This document shows, one piece after another, positions 17,037-24,998 of a stretch of 64,000 nucleotides of DNA (the first letter of the stretch is position 1; each line of letters begins with the position of its first letter). The position numbers were made by a program, and so were the translations under genes. Under the pieces are notes generated by a model. The model was not told where the DNA came from. It worked only from the letters and a program-made list of their open reading frames with translations, and ran no database searches. This DNA comes from Natronomonas gomsonensis (GTDB taxonomy: Archaea; Halobacteriota; Halobacteria; Halobacteriales; Haloarculaceae), in contig NZ_CP101323.1 in assembly GCF_024300825.1 (NCBI RefSeq), positions 3,038,001 through 3,102,000 on the forward strand, in the 5' to 3' direction.

Positions 17037-17672
17037 CTAGCACTCACAACCCCCGCGGTTGAAAATTTCGCTCACGGTCAGCTGGGTCCCGCAATCACTG
17101 CACCGGATTTGGATATTGACGATCACATCAAAGTCCCCGAGTGTGATTCGTTCTTTCTCTCGGAGAGACCTGAGGCTATTGGCAGTGACAGCGACCATAC
17201 GGTTCTGGAGACGATGTATTGTATCTTGTTCCGTCTCGGGATTCTCCGAGACATTCGACTCTGGTGCAGACGCATCTCGATATTTCGTTAGGTAAGTGTG
17301 AATCGCTTGATGTGAGACAAAATCCGACGTGAGTGACTCGGTGTCGATCTCCTCGCGTTCGAGCCGCCGTTCGGCCCGCACACGACTGCCGGCACTCACC
17401 TCGTCGCTGGTCAGTAACTTGTATAGATTCTCAGCTTCGCCGTCGAGTACCTGCATCCCGGCGTTCTCCATCGCTTCATGTAAAACTCGTTGGTTAAAGA
17501 AATCTTCGAGTTCGCGAAGACTCATTCCCGCATTATCATCTGCAGTCCAGTGATGTTCAAGTTCCGATCCGATGTCACCCAATCCTCTGTCCACAATAAC
17601 TCTCTTAACCTTGCTCTGTTGGTGGTTTGCCTCGGAATCGTCGTTCACCTTTGATTTTTGTTTGCTAGTCAT
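17037..17672 (-). CDS. RdfA (rod-determining factor) family protein
   Basis: A 211-residue protein with the pattern of haloarchaeal RdfA: 'VDRGLGDIGSELEHHW', 'MSLRELEDFFNQRVL', 'NLYKLLTSDEVSAGSR', 'RLEREEIDTESLTSDFVSHQAIHTYL', and a C-terminal zinc-like pair 'CSDCG' (about residues 191-195) plus 'CEC' at the very end. RdfA was described in Haloferax as needed for rod-shaped cells; many genomes carry several paralogues and the role of each is not known. Composition is moderately AT-rich like its neighbours. It sits alone in the accessory region, divergent from the IclR regulator gene with about 190 nt between them. Confidence 0.75.
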   Translation of the reverse strand: MTSKQKSKVNDDSEANHQQSKVKRVIVDRGLGDIGSELEHHWTADDNAGMSLRELEDFFNQRVLHEAMENAGMQVLDGEAENLYKLLTSDEVSAGSRVRAERRLEREEIDTESLTSDFVSHQAIHTYLTKYRDASAPESNVSENPETEQDTIHRLQNRMVAVTANSLRSLREKERITLGDFDVIVNIQIRCSDCGTQLTVSEIFNRGGCEC

Positions 17673-17864
17673 CTCGCTAGTAAAACCGGGAGCCAGAGAA
17701 AAAACTGTTTCGCATACTCAAACCACTCGGCTCCCCGAAACCACTCCAATTCACTTGCCGACCGGTATTTCATACGTTATCTAGTTCGTCTCAACCCGTT
17801 CTAATAATAGGTGGTCGTTCGAGTAAGCGGAACCTTAATTATTGGTAAGTGATAACAGCAGTCT

Positions 17865-18635
17865 ATGGGGACAACAAACGATACCAAACGAACGGTCAAG
17901 GCGGCCGAGACCACGTTCACAATACTCGAAACACTGAAGCGGCACGATGGGATGCGGTTGACCGAACTCGCGTCCGAGTTAGGGATGGCAAAGAGCACCG
18001 TCCATCGATACCTGCAGACCCTCCTCCAGAAACAGTACTTGGTCAAGGACGCGAATATGTATCATGTTAGTCTTCGATTCTTGGATCTTGGAGAGTACGC
18101 TCGGAATAGACAGGAAGGGTACCAGATGGCGAAACAGAAGGTCGAGGAAGTTGCTGAAGAGACTCAAGAGCGTGCTCAGTTCATCGTCGAAGAACACGGT
18201 CAGGCGGTCTACGTCCACCGCAAAGCCGGCACCCATGCGGTCCAGACAGACCCAGGTATCGGGAAACGTATAGATCTCCATTCGACATCCGCCGGGAAAG
18301 CCATCATCGCAGAGTGGTCCGACGAAGAGATTCAGGCTTTCGTTGACCACTGGGGACTGCCCTCACGGACATCACATACTATCACTGATTTTGAAACGCT
18401 CATGGAGACAGTTGACGACATTCGTGACTGTGGGTACGCCGTGAACCGGCAAGAAAACATTGAAGGACTCTGTGCGATTGGTGTCTCTATCTGTGGCCCT
18501 GACGACGAGGTCATCGGTGCACTGAGCGTTTCCGCCCCCACGAACCGGATGAAGGGTGACTGGTTCGAGCAGGAACTCCCCGATATGCTCCTCGGAATTA
18601 CCAACGAGATCGAACTCAACATCCGGTACTCGTAA
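17865..18635 (+). CDS. IclR-family transcriptional regulator
   Basis: A 256-residue DNA-binding regulator. Residues about 10-75 form the winged helix ('TFTILETLKRHDGMRLTELASELGMAKSTVHRYLQTL'-type helix-turn-helix) and residues about 85-255 the ligand-binding IclR effector domain, with 'IDLHSTSAGKAIIAEW', 'YAVNRQENIEGLCAIGVSI' and 'GALSVSAP' signatures. IclR proteins usually control catabolic or intermediate-metabolism genes near them; here no enzyme gene is directly adjacent except the divergent RdfA homologue, so its target is unknown. Confidence 0.92.
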   Translation: MGTTNDTKRTVKAAETTFTILETLKRHDGMRLTELASELGMAKSTVHRYLQTLLQKQYLVKDANMYHVSLRFLDLGEYARNRQEGYQMAKQKVEEVAEETQERAQFIVEEHGQAVYVHRKAGTHAVQTDPGIGKRIDLHSTSAGKAIIAEWSDEEIQAFVDHWGLPSRTSHTITDFETLMETVDDIRDCGYAVNRQENIEGLCAIGVSICGPDDEVIGALSVSAPTNRMKGDWFEQELPDMLLGITNEIELNIRYS

Positions 18636-18943
18636 CCGACTCCTAATTAACGAGCAGTATGCGTTCTTCATTCTCGAACGACTACACGAGCCAAATATGT
18701 GATCTCCACTACGAATATATTTTCTACACGATATAATCGGCCTTTCGTGGCCATATAGAAATGCAAAAACTGTTCTATTCTTTAGAACGCTTTATTCTGT
18801 TGTTCTAGTGAAAGTTCCACGTATCATGGAGGCGGACAGTGGTACGCTCCGGGTTGATGCTCACACCTTTATTTACAAATTTCCATAGGCAAATTTATAA
18901 ATATAGATATTTTATTATACCTATATGTCCGCCGTCATTCTGT
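18636..18943. other. AT-rich border between accessory and core-like DNA
   Basis: About 300 nt, ending in a very AT-rich stretch (18880-18945) immediately before the GC-rich etfBA operon. It contains A/T runs and a 'ttagaac...gttcta' type inverted repeat near 18782-18808 with imperfect arms. No tRNA gene, integrase or attachment repeat was found, so integration at this border is not shown. Confidence 0.45.
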
Positions 18944-19912
18944 TTAAATATTGGGTGCTTCGCCGCCGAACTCCTCGATGAGTTCGGGGACGACCTCGAA
19001 GAGGTCGTCGACGATACCGTAGTCGGCGATGTCGTAGATGGGTGCGTTGGGGTCGGTGTTGATGGCGACGATGGTGTCGGCGCCCTTCATGCCGGCGACG
19101 TGCTGGACGGCCCCGGAGATACCGATGGCGATGTACACGTCGGGCGTGACGACCTTCCCGGACTGGCCGACCTGTCGGTTCTTCGGCAGCCAGCCGTTGT
19201 CGACGATGGGTCGCGACGAGGACAGCGTCGCGCCGAGGGTGTCGGCGAGTTCCTCGACGAGCGGGAGGTTCTCCTCCTCGTCGATACCGCGACCGATGGA
19301 GACGAGCACGTCAGCTTCGGTGATGTCGACGTCGCCGCCGCCGACCTCTTCGAAGCCGTTGACGGTCGTCCCGAGGGCGTCCTCGTCGATGTCGACGTCG
19401 AAGGCCTCGATTGCGGCGTCGCCGGCCGCTTCGGCCTTCGGCCACTCCGCCGGCCGGATGGTCAGCGCGTAGTCGTCGGCGTCGATGTCGTAGGTCGTCT
19501 CGACCTTGCCACCGTACTGTTCGCGGGTGACTTCGAGGTTGCCGTTCGTCTCGAAGTCGATGACGTCGGTGACGAGCGGAAGGTCGAGTTGCTCGGCGAC
19601 CGACGGTGCGTAGTCGAGACCGTTAACCGAGTTCGGCATCAACAGCGCCGTCGGCTCGACCTCTGTGGCCAACTGCTCGATGGCCTGGGTGTAGACGCCG
19701 TGGTTGAACTCCTCGCCCTCGTCGACGGTGTAGATGGTGTCGACGCCGTCGCGGTTTACGTCCTCGGCGAAGCCCTCGACGTCGCCGCCGATGACGGCGA
19801 GTTCGAGGTCGGTGCCGAGGTCGTCTGCCAGTTCGCGGCCGGCCGTGACGAGTTCGTAGGACACGTCACGAACCTCGCCGCGGCGGTGTTCGGTAATTGC
19901 GAGAACGGTCAT
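18944..19912 (-). CDS. etfA: Electron transfer flavoprotein alpha subunit
   Basis: FAD-binding subunit of the heterodimeric electron-transfer flavoprotein that accepts electrons from acyl-CoA and other dehydrogenases. The 322-residue protein has the C-terminal FAD domain with 'SSRPIVDNGWLPKNRQVGQSG', 'VTPDVYIAIGISGAVQH' and 'INTDPNAPIYDIADYGIV' (about residues 235-300). It overlaps etfB by 4 nt, downstream of it. The fixCX-type quinone oxidoreductase genes that sometimes follow are not present, because the next DNA is the AT-rich border. Confidence 0.95.
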   Translation of the reverse strand: MTVLAITEHRRGEVRDVSYELVTAGRELADDLGTDLELAVIGGDVEGFAEDVNRDGVDTIYTVDEGEEFNHGVYTQAIEQLATEVEPTALLMPNSVNGLDYAPSVAEQLDLPLVTDVIDFETNGNLEVTREQYGGKVETTYDIDADDYALTIRPAEWPKAEAAGDAAIEAFDVDIDEDALGTTVNGFEEVGGGDVDITEADVLVSIGRGIDEEENLPLVEELADTLGATLSSSRPIVDNGWLPKNRQVGQSGKVVTPDVYIAIGISGAVQHVAGMKGADTIVAINTDPNAPIYDIADYGIVDDLFEVVPELIEEFGGEAPNI

Positions 19913-20703
19913 CCTTCGACGACCCCCTTGTCGCGGAGGAACGTAGCCAGTTCCCCTGCGGTCTCCTCTGCGCTCCCCTCCCAGAGCGTCGCATCGCCCT
20001 CGGATTCCGGTTCGTACATGTCGGTTCGCTCGACCGGCGATTCGACGACGCTGTCGTCGAGACCGAGGTCATCGAGCGTGTGGACATCCAGCGGCTTGCG
20101 TTGGGCCTGCCGGATACCGCGGAGGCTCGCGTAGCGCGGCTCGTTGATACCGGTCTGGATGGTCAACACGGACGGGAGTTCGACGTCGGTGAGTTCCTCG
20201 ATGCCACCTTCGAGTTCGCGGTGGACGGAGGCGACGCCCGCCTCGATGTCGAGGTCGAGGGCGTTGACGACGGCGGCCCACTCGAATCCGATGCGGTCGG
20301 CGAGAGCGACGCCGGTCGCGCCGTTGGCGTCGTCGCCGGCCTGGACGCCGGAGAGGATGAAGTCGGGGTCTTCCTCTTCGACGACGGCGGCGAGGATGTC
20401 GGCTTTCGACTCGACGTCGAGGAACTGGGCGTTCTCGAGGGAGTCGTCCCACACGCGGAGCGCGCGGTCTGCGCCCTTCGCCAGCGCCATCCGAACGGTC
20501 TCCTCGGCGCGTTCGGGGCCGATGGTGACGGTGACGACTTCCACGTCGTCGTTCTCCTCCGAAATCTGTACGGCTTCCTCAACGGCGTAGTCGTCCCACT
20601 CGTTGAGATCATACTCGAGGGAGCCCTCGTCGATGTCGAGTCCCGAAATCTGGAACTCGTCGTCGACCTCGGCCACCTCTTTGACGGTGACGAGTATTTT
20701 CAT
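19909..20703 (-). CDS. etfB: Electron transfer flavoprotein beta subunit
   Basis: AMP-binding subunit partner of EtfA. The 264-residue protein begins 'MKILVTVKEVAEV' and has 'DYAVEEAVQI', 'VVTVTIGPERAEETVRMALAKGADRA' and 'LSGVQAGDDANGATGVALAD', typical of EtfB. It is the first gene of the etfBA pair; its promoter lies in the 116-nt gap to the next minus-strand gene, with TATA-like 'ttaa' runs near 20738-20745. Confidence 0.94.
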   Translation of the reverse strand: MKILVTVKEVAEVDDEFQISGLDIDEGSLEYDLNEWDDYAVEEAVQISEENDDVEVVTVTIGPERAEETVRMALAKGADRALRVWDDSLENAQFLDVESKADILAAVVEEEDPDFILSGVQAGDDANGATGVALADRIGFEWAAVVNALDLDIEAGVASVHRELEGGIEELTDVELPSVLTIQTGINEPRYASLRGIRQAQRKPLDVHTLDDLGLDDSVVESPVERTDMYEPESEGDATLWEGSAEETAGELATFLRDKGVVEG

Positions 20704-20819
20704 AGCGGCTAGTCACCGGATATGACGACTGTCCGTGGTTAAACGTTTCCGAATCGTACGGCGTTTGTCACAGGTTAAGAATCCGCTGAACAGTGTTTAA
20801 CCGCACGACGACGTGGTGG

Positions 20820-21983
20820 TCACTCCTCGTCGTCGAACTCGCCGAGTTGTTCGTCGGGGAAACTGATGAGGTTCTCCCGCCCAATTCGGAGTTTTTCGAT
20901 GCGGTCGGCCTCGTCCATCGACGACAGCAGTTGTGACACCTTCGCGTTCGACCAGCCGGTCTCCTTGACGATGTTGGCCTGCTTCATCCGCCCCCCGTTC
21001 CGTTCGAGCAGTTGTTCGACCCGCTCCTCGTCGGAGAGGAGTTCGGGGTCGGTCGCCGGCTCGGGTTCGTCCTCACCGGCCGCTACGGGTTCGGTGTCCG
21101 TTCCGACGCCCGCTGTTTCGTCGCTCTCGGTGGCCGTCGGCGCCGACGGGTCGTCGGTTGCCGACGGTGTCGCCTCGGTGCCGCCGTCGGTTTCACCGTC
21201 CTGACGCTGCCACAGCAGGTACAGTCCCAGCAGCAACGCGGCGGCGCTCAACACCACGGCGCCGAGGAGCAGCAGCGTCGACAGTTGGGTTCCGCCCGGT
21301 CCCGCTGGCGTCCCGGTGTCCGTACTGCCAGGGCCACCGTTTCCGGGCTCGTAGACGATGTCGAAGTACCCCGGGTCGAACGTTTGCGGTCCCTCCCACC
21401 GGAGGTCACCGTCCCGCGGGGCGATTGGGGAGGTGCTCGGGCCGCCGTACCCCGGTGGGGATTTCAACACGAGCGTCTGTCCGTCGCTCAGTCCCGGGAG
21501 CCACGTCCCGTTGGTGGTGTTGAACGAATCTTGGAGGTACAGCGTCCCACTCGCGTCCTGCCGAGCGAACGATGTCCAGGTGAACGAGAGTCGGAACTCA
21601 CCGTGTTGGCCGACGACCTCTCCGTCCTCGGTTTCGTTGACGATGACCGCGTTCCGGTCGGTGGAGTCCTGTGGAATCCGCATCTCTCGGTCGGTCGTTG
21701 CCGACGTCTCTTCGGCGGCGCGTCGGAAGGTCTCGATGCCGAGGTCGAAGTCGCGTTCGCCGCTCTCAAAGGCGGTGGCGAATGCCTGGAAATCCTCTAT
21801 GTCTTCCTCGTCTTCCAGCGGAACGACAGCGACGACGTTCCAGCGAGCGTCGCCGTCGTCCTGCAGTTGTGCCTCCAGGCGGGTCTCTTCGGTCGTGTCC
21901 GGTTGTGCGACTGCAGGTGTGGCACCGACCACCAGCGCGGTCACGAGGAGGGCACACAGCAAAGCGAGGACCCGGCACCGCAT
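20820..21983 (-). CDS. Membrane-tethered winged-helix regulator with extracellular domain
   Basis: The 387-residue protein has a signal-peptide-like N-terminus (hydrophobic 8-26), an extracytoplasmic domain of about 200 residues, one strong transmembrane helix ('LLLLGAVVLSAAALLLGLYLLW', about 237-260), an acidic Thr/Ser-rich linker and a C-terminal winged helix ('RVEQLLERNGGRMKQANIVKETGWSNAKVSQLLSSM', about 318-365). The layout is that of haloarchaeal membrane-anchored helix-turn-helix proteins (DUF7343/DUF7345 type). It could sense an outside signal and act on DNA while membrane-bound. It is divergent from a secreted protein and a pilin, which are its natural candidate targets. Confidence 0.8.
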   Translation of the reverse strand: MRCRVLALLCALLVTALVVGATPAVAQPDTTEETRLEAQLQDDGDARWNVVAVVPLEDEEDIEDFQAFATAFESGERDFDLGIETFRRAAEETSATTDREMRIPQDSTDRNAVIVNETEDGEVVGQHGEFRLSFTWTSFARQDASGTLYLQDSFNTTNGTWLPGLSDGQTLVLKSPPGYGGPSTSPIAPRDGDLRWEGPQTFDPGYFDIVYEPGNGGPGSTDTGTPAGPGGTQLSTLLLLGAVVLSAAALLLGLYLLWQRQDGETDGGTEATPSATDDPSAPTATESDETAGVGTDTEPVAAGEDEPEPATDPELLSDEERVEQLLERNGGRMKQANIVKETGWSNAKVSQLLSSMDEADRIEKLRIGRENLISFPDEQLGEFDDEE

Positions 21984-22137
21984 ATTAGGGTGGATGCACG
22001 CCCACGCGGGAAAACGCTTTCCATCACGAGATAAAACGTCTCCGGGGCGGATGAAGCGTTTCGAGCGCTCTGCGCTCCGTACAGCCGTCGGTGTCGAGTG
22101 GGCTGGATTTTTACTCGCCGGCGCCGAGGGCCCGAGT

Positions 22138-23340
22138 ATGAACGGTTCCCGCGCCGTCGTGTTCGCCCTCCTCTGCTGTTTCGCCTTGGTGTCCGGCGTC
22201 GCCGTTCACGCCCAAACGGGTGGCGAGTCGACGATGTCGGTCACCGGGGACAACGGCACTGCGGAGTATCTGGCTCCGCCGCCGTCTGCTGTCGACCGAA
22301 GCGAGAGTGCAACGGCGACGCTTGACGTTGCGGGTGCAGTCGGCGACAACGCCATCGAACTCCAGACCACCTATCAGCGGGTCAACTTCCAGCGGGCGTA
22401 TCGGAACGCCGAATCTGACACCGAACGCCGCATGGTCCTTCGGAACGCCGCCACGTGGTATTCGGAGCGGACCGACCGGCTAGAACGCCGACAGCGAACG
22501 GCGATACGGCAGTACGGCGACGGCGAAATCGGCTCCCAAGAGCTGTTTCGAACGCTGGCCGCCGTCGACCGGGGCGCCGCCGCGATGGAGTCGAACGTCG
22601 GCTGGTTCGAAAACAACGCCGACGACCTCGGGATGAGCGGCGTCCGGACGCAACTGAACACCGACCGCGTTCGGCTGCTCACCCTCCAGAGTCCGCTCGG
22701 GGGCGCCCTTGAGTCAGCGTTCGAAGGCAAACGGACACTCACCGTTCACACCGAAGTGAGCGACAACGCGACGGTGCTCGCGACGGTCGAAACCGACACG
22801 AACGGGGGGCAGACGTACCTCCGTGAAGCGCATGACCCCTCGGCGCGGTCCATCGGTGTCCCCGACACCTACGACGGTGACCTTTCGCCGGCTCTCGACC
22901 GAATCGAGACGCTGTATCCGTGGGTGACCGACAACGGGTCGCCGACGGTCGATTTCCTCGGCCCCGACCGGGCCCGACTCTACCGCTTCGAGTACGACCA
23001 CCCACACGGAACCCTCCGGACGTATCTCGACGGTGGTTCCGAGGACATCGTCACGGAAATCCAGCGCAACGACCCCGAAGCGGTGCCGACCGACACCGTC
23101 GAAACGGTCGACGGAGACCTCCTACTCCGGGTCAACACGACCCGCGCTGGTGGCCCGCTCGGCGTGACGGTACTGAATGAGACGAGCGGTGAACCGGTCG
23201 CCGCAGCCATCGGGGTCAATGGCCGAGAGGTGGGCAACACCGACGGCGGACGGGTCTGGACCGTCGGTCCGCGAGGCACCGTGACGGTCAACGCCACCCA
23301 CGACGGCCGGTCGCTGTCCATCACGACGACCCTCCAGTAG
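22138..23340 (+). CDS. Secreted haloarchaeal protein (DUF7096/DUF7094-like)
   Basis: The chosen ATG at 22138 gives 400 residues beginning with a signal peptide ('VVFALLCCFALVSGVAVHAQ'). The mature part has a helical Arg-rich section (about 70-160) with 'QRVNFQRAYRNAESDTERRM', followed by a beta-rich C-terminal section, and no C-terminal membrane anchor. Functions in this group are unknown. Longer in-frame starts fall inside the divergent regulator gene and are rejected. It lies 37 nt upstream of the pilin gene in the same direction, so the two are probably co-transcribed. Confidence 0.75.
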   Translation: MNGSRAVVFALLCCFALVSGVAVHAQTGGESTMSVTGDNGTAEYLAPPPSAVDRSESATATLDVAGAVGDNAIELQTTYQRVNFQRAYRNAESDTERRMVLRNAATWYSERTDRLERRQRTAIRQYGDGEIGSQELFRTLAAVDRGAAAMESNVGWFENNADDLGMSGVRTQLNTDRVRLLTLQSPLGGALESAFEGKRTLTVHTEVSDNATVLATVETDTNGGQTYLREAHDPSARSIGVPDTYDGDLSPALDRIETLYPWVTDNGSPTVDFLGPDRARLYRFEYDHPHGTLRTYLDGGSEDIVTEIQRNDPEAVPTDTVETVDGDLLLRVNTTRAGGPLGVTVLNETSGEPVAAAIGVNGREVGNTDGGRVWTVGPRGTVTVNATHDGRSLSITTTLQ

Positions 23341-23377
23341 CGAACGTTCTTATCCGAAGCCGAGGCCACGGACGTGT

Positions 23378-23911
23378 ATGTCCGACCGCGCCGCCGCTCC
23401 CGTCGTCGGAGTCGTCCTCCTGGTCGCGGTGACCGTCCTCGCGGCGACGGCCGTCGGGACGGCCCTCCCCTCGGAACTCTCCGACCCCGCTCGCACGGCC
23501 GCCTTCGACGTGGCGGCCGACGACACCGGTCGAGTGACCGTCACCCATCTCGGTGGTGACGCCGTCGACCCCGCCGAACTTCGAATCCGAATCCTCGTCG
23601 ACGGCGAACGGCTTTCCGAACAGCCGCCGGTCCCCTTCTTTTCGGCGCGGGGGTTCGAAAGCGGGCCGACGGGACCGTTCAACAGCGCCACGCACGGCCC
23701 GTGGCGTGCCGGCCAATCCGCGAGTCTCCGCGTGGCAGGGACGAATTCACCGACGTTGCGTGTCGGTGCGACCGTGGAGGTGCGCCTCTACACCGACGGG
23801 ACGCAAATCGCCGTCCAGACGGCGACCGTTCAGGCGGCTTCGACTGGGTCGCTGTCGACGGTCGTCTCCTCTTCGGTTTCGGGGGCGTCCTCGTCGTCGT
23901 CAGGCACGTAG
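23378..23911 (+). CDS. Type IV pilin-like protein
   Basis: A 177-residue protein with the archaeal type III signal peptide and pilin helix: 'RAAAPVVGVVLLVAVTVLAATAVG' right after a five-residue positive leader, where PibD-type prepilin peptidase would cut just before the hydrophobic helix. The remainder is a beta-rich head ending in a Ser-rich tail. Such pilins build adhesion pili in haloarchaea. The last 82 nt overlap the convergent methyltransferase gene on the other strand; the overlapping C-terminal tails of both proteins are low-complexity. Confidence 0.85.
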   Translation: MSDRAAAPVVGVVLLVAVTVLAATAVGTALPSELSDPARTAAFDVAADDTGRVTVTHLGGDAVDPAELRIRILVDGERLSEQPPVPFFSARGFESGPTGPFNSATHGPWRAGQSASLRVAGTNSPTLRVGATVEVRLYTDGTQIAVQTATVQAASTGSLSTVVSSSVSGASSSSSGT

Positions 23912-24516
23912 GCGACGGTCGTAATCGCCCGCGGGGTTCCCGGTGCACGCTGTTGGATGTGGTGTTCGAACTCCTCGAAGCCGGCTTCGGCGAACATCCG
24001 GTCGGCCTCCGACTCGTCGTAAAACAGCATGATGGTGTCGGCGAGTTTCTGGAACAGCGTCGAGTTGGGATAGTCCGGGCCGACGACGAGAACCGGCTGG
24101 CCGGGCTTGGTGACGCGGCGGGCCTCCCGCAGCGCCGCGACGGGGTCGGGCCAGTACTCGATGGAACCGGACGACCAGTAGGCGTCGAAGCTGTCGTCGG
24201 CAAAGGGGAGCCGTTCGGCGTCGCCACGGTGGAACTTCACGTCACCGCGCTTGCCGAACTTCGCGAACGCCTTCTCCAGTTGGTGGGCCGACTGGTCGAG
24301 TCCCCACACGTCGTCGGTGTAGCCGAGAAGTCCCTCGGTCGCGAAACCGGTGCCACAACCCACGTCGAGGACGCGGTCTCCCGAATCGAGGTCGAGCCAC
24401 TCTAAGGCCTCATCGCGCATCTCCTCGTTCCAGATGAACGGGTTGATGGTGTCGTACACCTGCGAGAGGTACTTGTAGAAGAGCCGCGCACGCGATTTGT
24501 CTTCGAGGAGTCCCAT
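23830..24516 (-). CDS. UbiE/MenG-like SAM methyltransferase
   Basis: A 228-residue class I methyltransferase with motif I 'VLDVGCGTGFAT' (about residues 49-60), 'LDQSAHQLEKAF', 'GDAERLPFADDSFDAYWSSGSIEYWPDP' and 'VGPDYPNSTLFQKLADTIMLFY'. This pattern is close to archaeal and plant-type quinol (MPBQ/MSBQ, demethylmenaquinone) methyltransferases, so a role in menaquinone synthesis is likely but not proved. The last about 25 residues are an acidic tail with no homology and overlap the pilin gene antisense. Its start (24516) faces the ATP synthase operon. Confidence 0.8.
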   Translation of the reverse strand: MGLLEDKSRARLFYKYLSQVYDTINPFIWNEEMRDEALEWLDLDSGDRVLDVGCGTGFATEGLLGYTDDVWGLDQSAHQLEKAFAKFGKRGDVKFHRGDAERLPFADDSFDAYWSSGSIEYWPDPVAALREARRVTKPGQPVLVVGPDYPNSTLFQKLADTIMLFYDESEADRMFAEAGFEEFEHHIQQRAPGTPRAITTVAYVPDDDEDAPETEEETTVDSDPVEAA

Positions 24517-24665
24517 TGACTGCCTGTTGGGGTGGTTCGGTCATAATTCCCTTGTTTCCAGCCGTCGTCGCCTCCACGCGTTCGAAGACGACCCTGTCGA
24601 ACCGCGCGAAAAGCCGTTTCGCAACTACCAAATAGGCGCTTTCCGAAGCATCCGATGATATAATC

Positions 24666-24998
24666 ATGGCCAGGCCAGAGGTTCTTGACCGAATCAAGGA
24701 GGCCGAGCGGGAGGCTGACGAAATCGTCGCCGACGCGAAGGATGCGCGAGAGGAGCGCATCGCGGAGGCGCGCGAGGAAGCCGACCGTATTCGCGAGCAA
24801 GCCCGCGAGGACGCCGCCGACCACAAGGAGGCGGAACTCGCCGAGGCGCGTGAGGAAATCGAGGCCGAACGCGAGGAACTCCTCGCCGAAGGCGAAACCG
24901 ACCGCGAGGCTCTCGAAGCGCGCGCCGACGAACAGCGCGACGAGGTGGTCGAATACACCGTGGAACTGTTCACGGAGGCGGTGAATGCTCAGACCTAA
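24666..24998 (+). CDS. atpH: A-type ATP synthase subunit H
   Basis: Peripheral-stalk subunit of the archaeal A1A0 ATP synthase. The 110-residue protein is almost entirely one coiled coil of Glu, Arg and Ala ('AEREADEIVADAKDAREERIAEA'-like heptads), as expected for the long stator helix, with a short C-terminal 'YTVELFTEAV'. It is the first gene of the operon; the ATG follows an AT-rich promoter stretch (24640-24655). It overlaps the start of atpI by 14 nt. Confidence 0.9.
   Translation: MARPEVLDRIKEAEREADEIVADAKDAREERIAEAREEADRIREQAREDAADHKEAELAEAREEIEAEREELLAEGETDREALEARADEQRDEVVEYTVELFTEAVNAQT

Noticed and set aside
18839-20134. Long plus-strand frame over etfBA
   Set aside because: It is antisense to two genes with clear family motifs and its protein is rich in low-complexity V/D/G typical of reverse-frame translations in GC-rich DNA.
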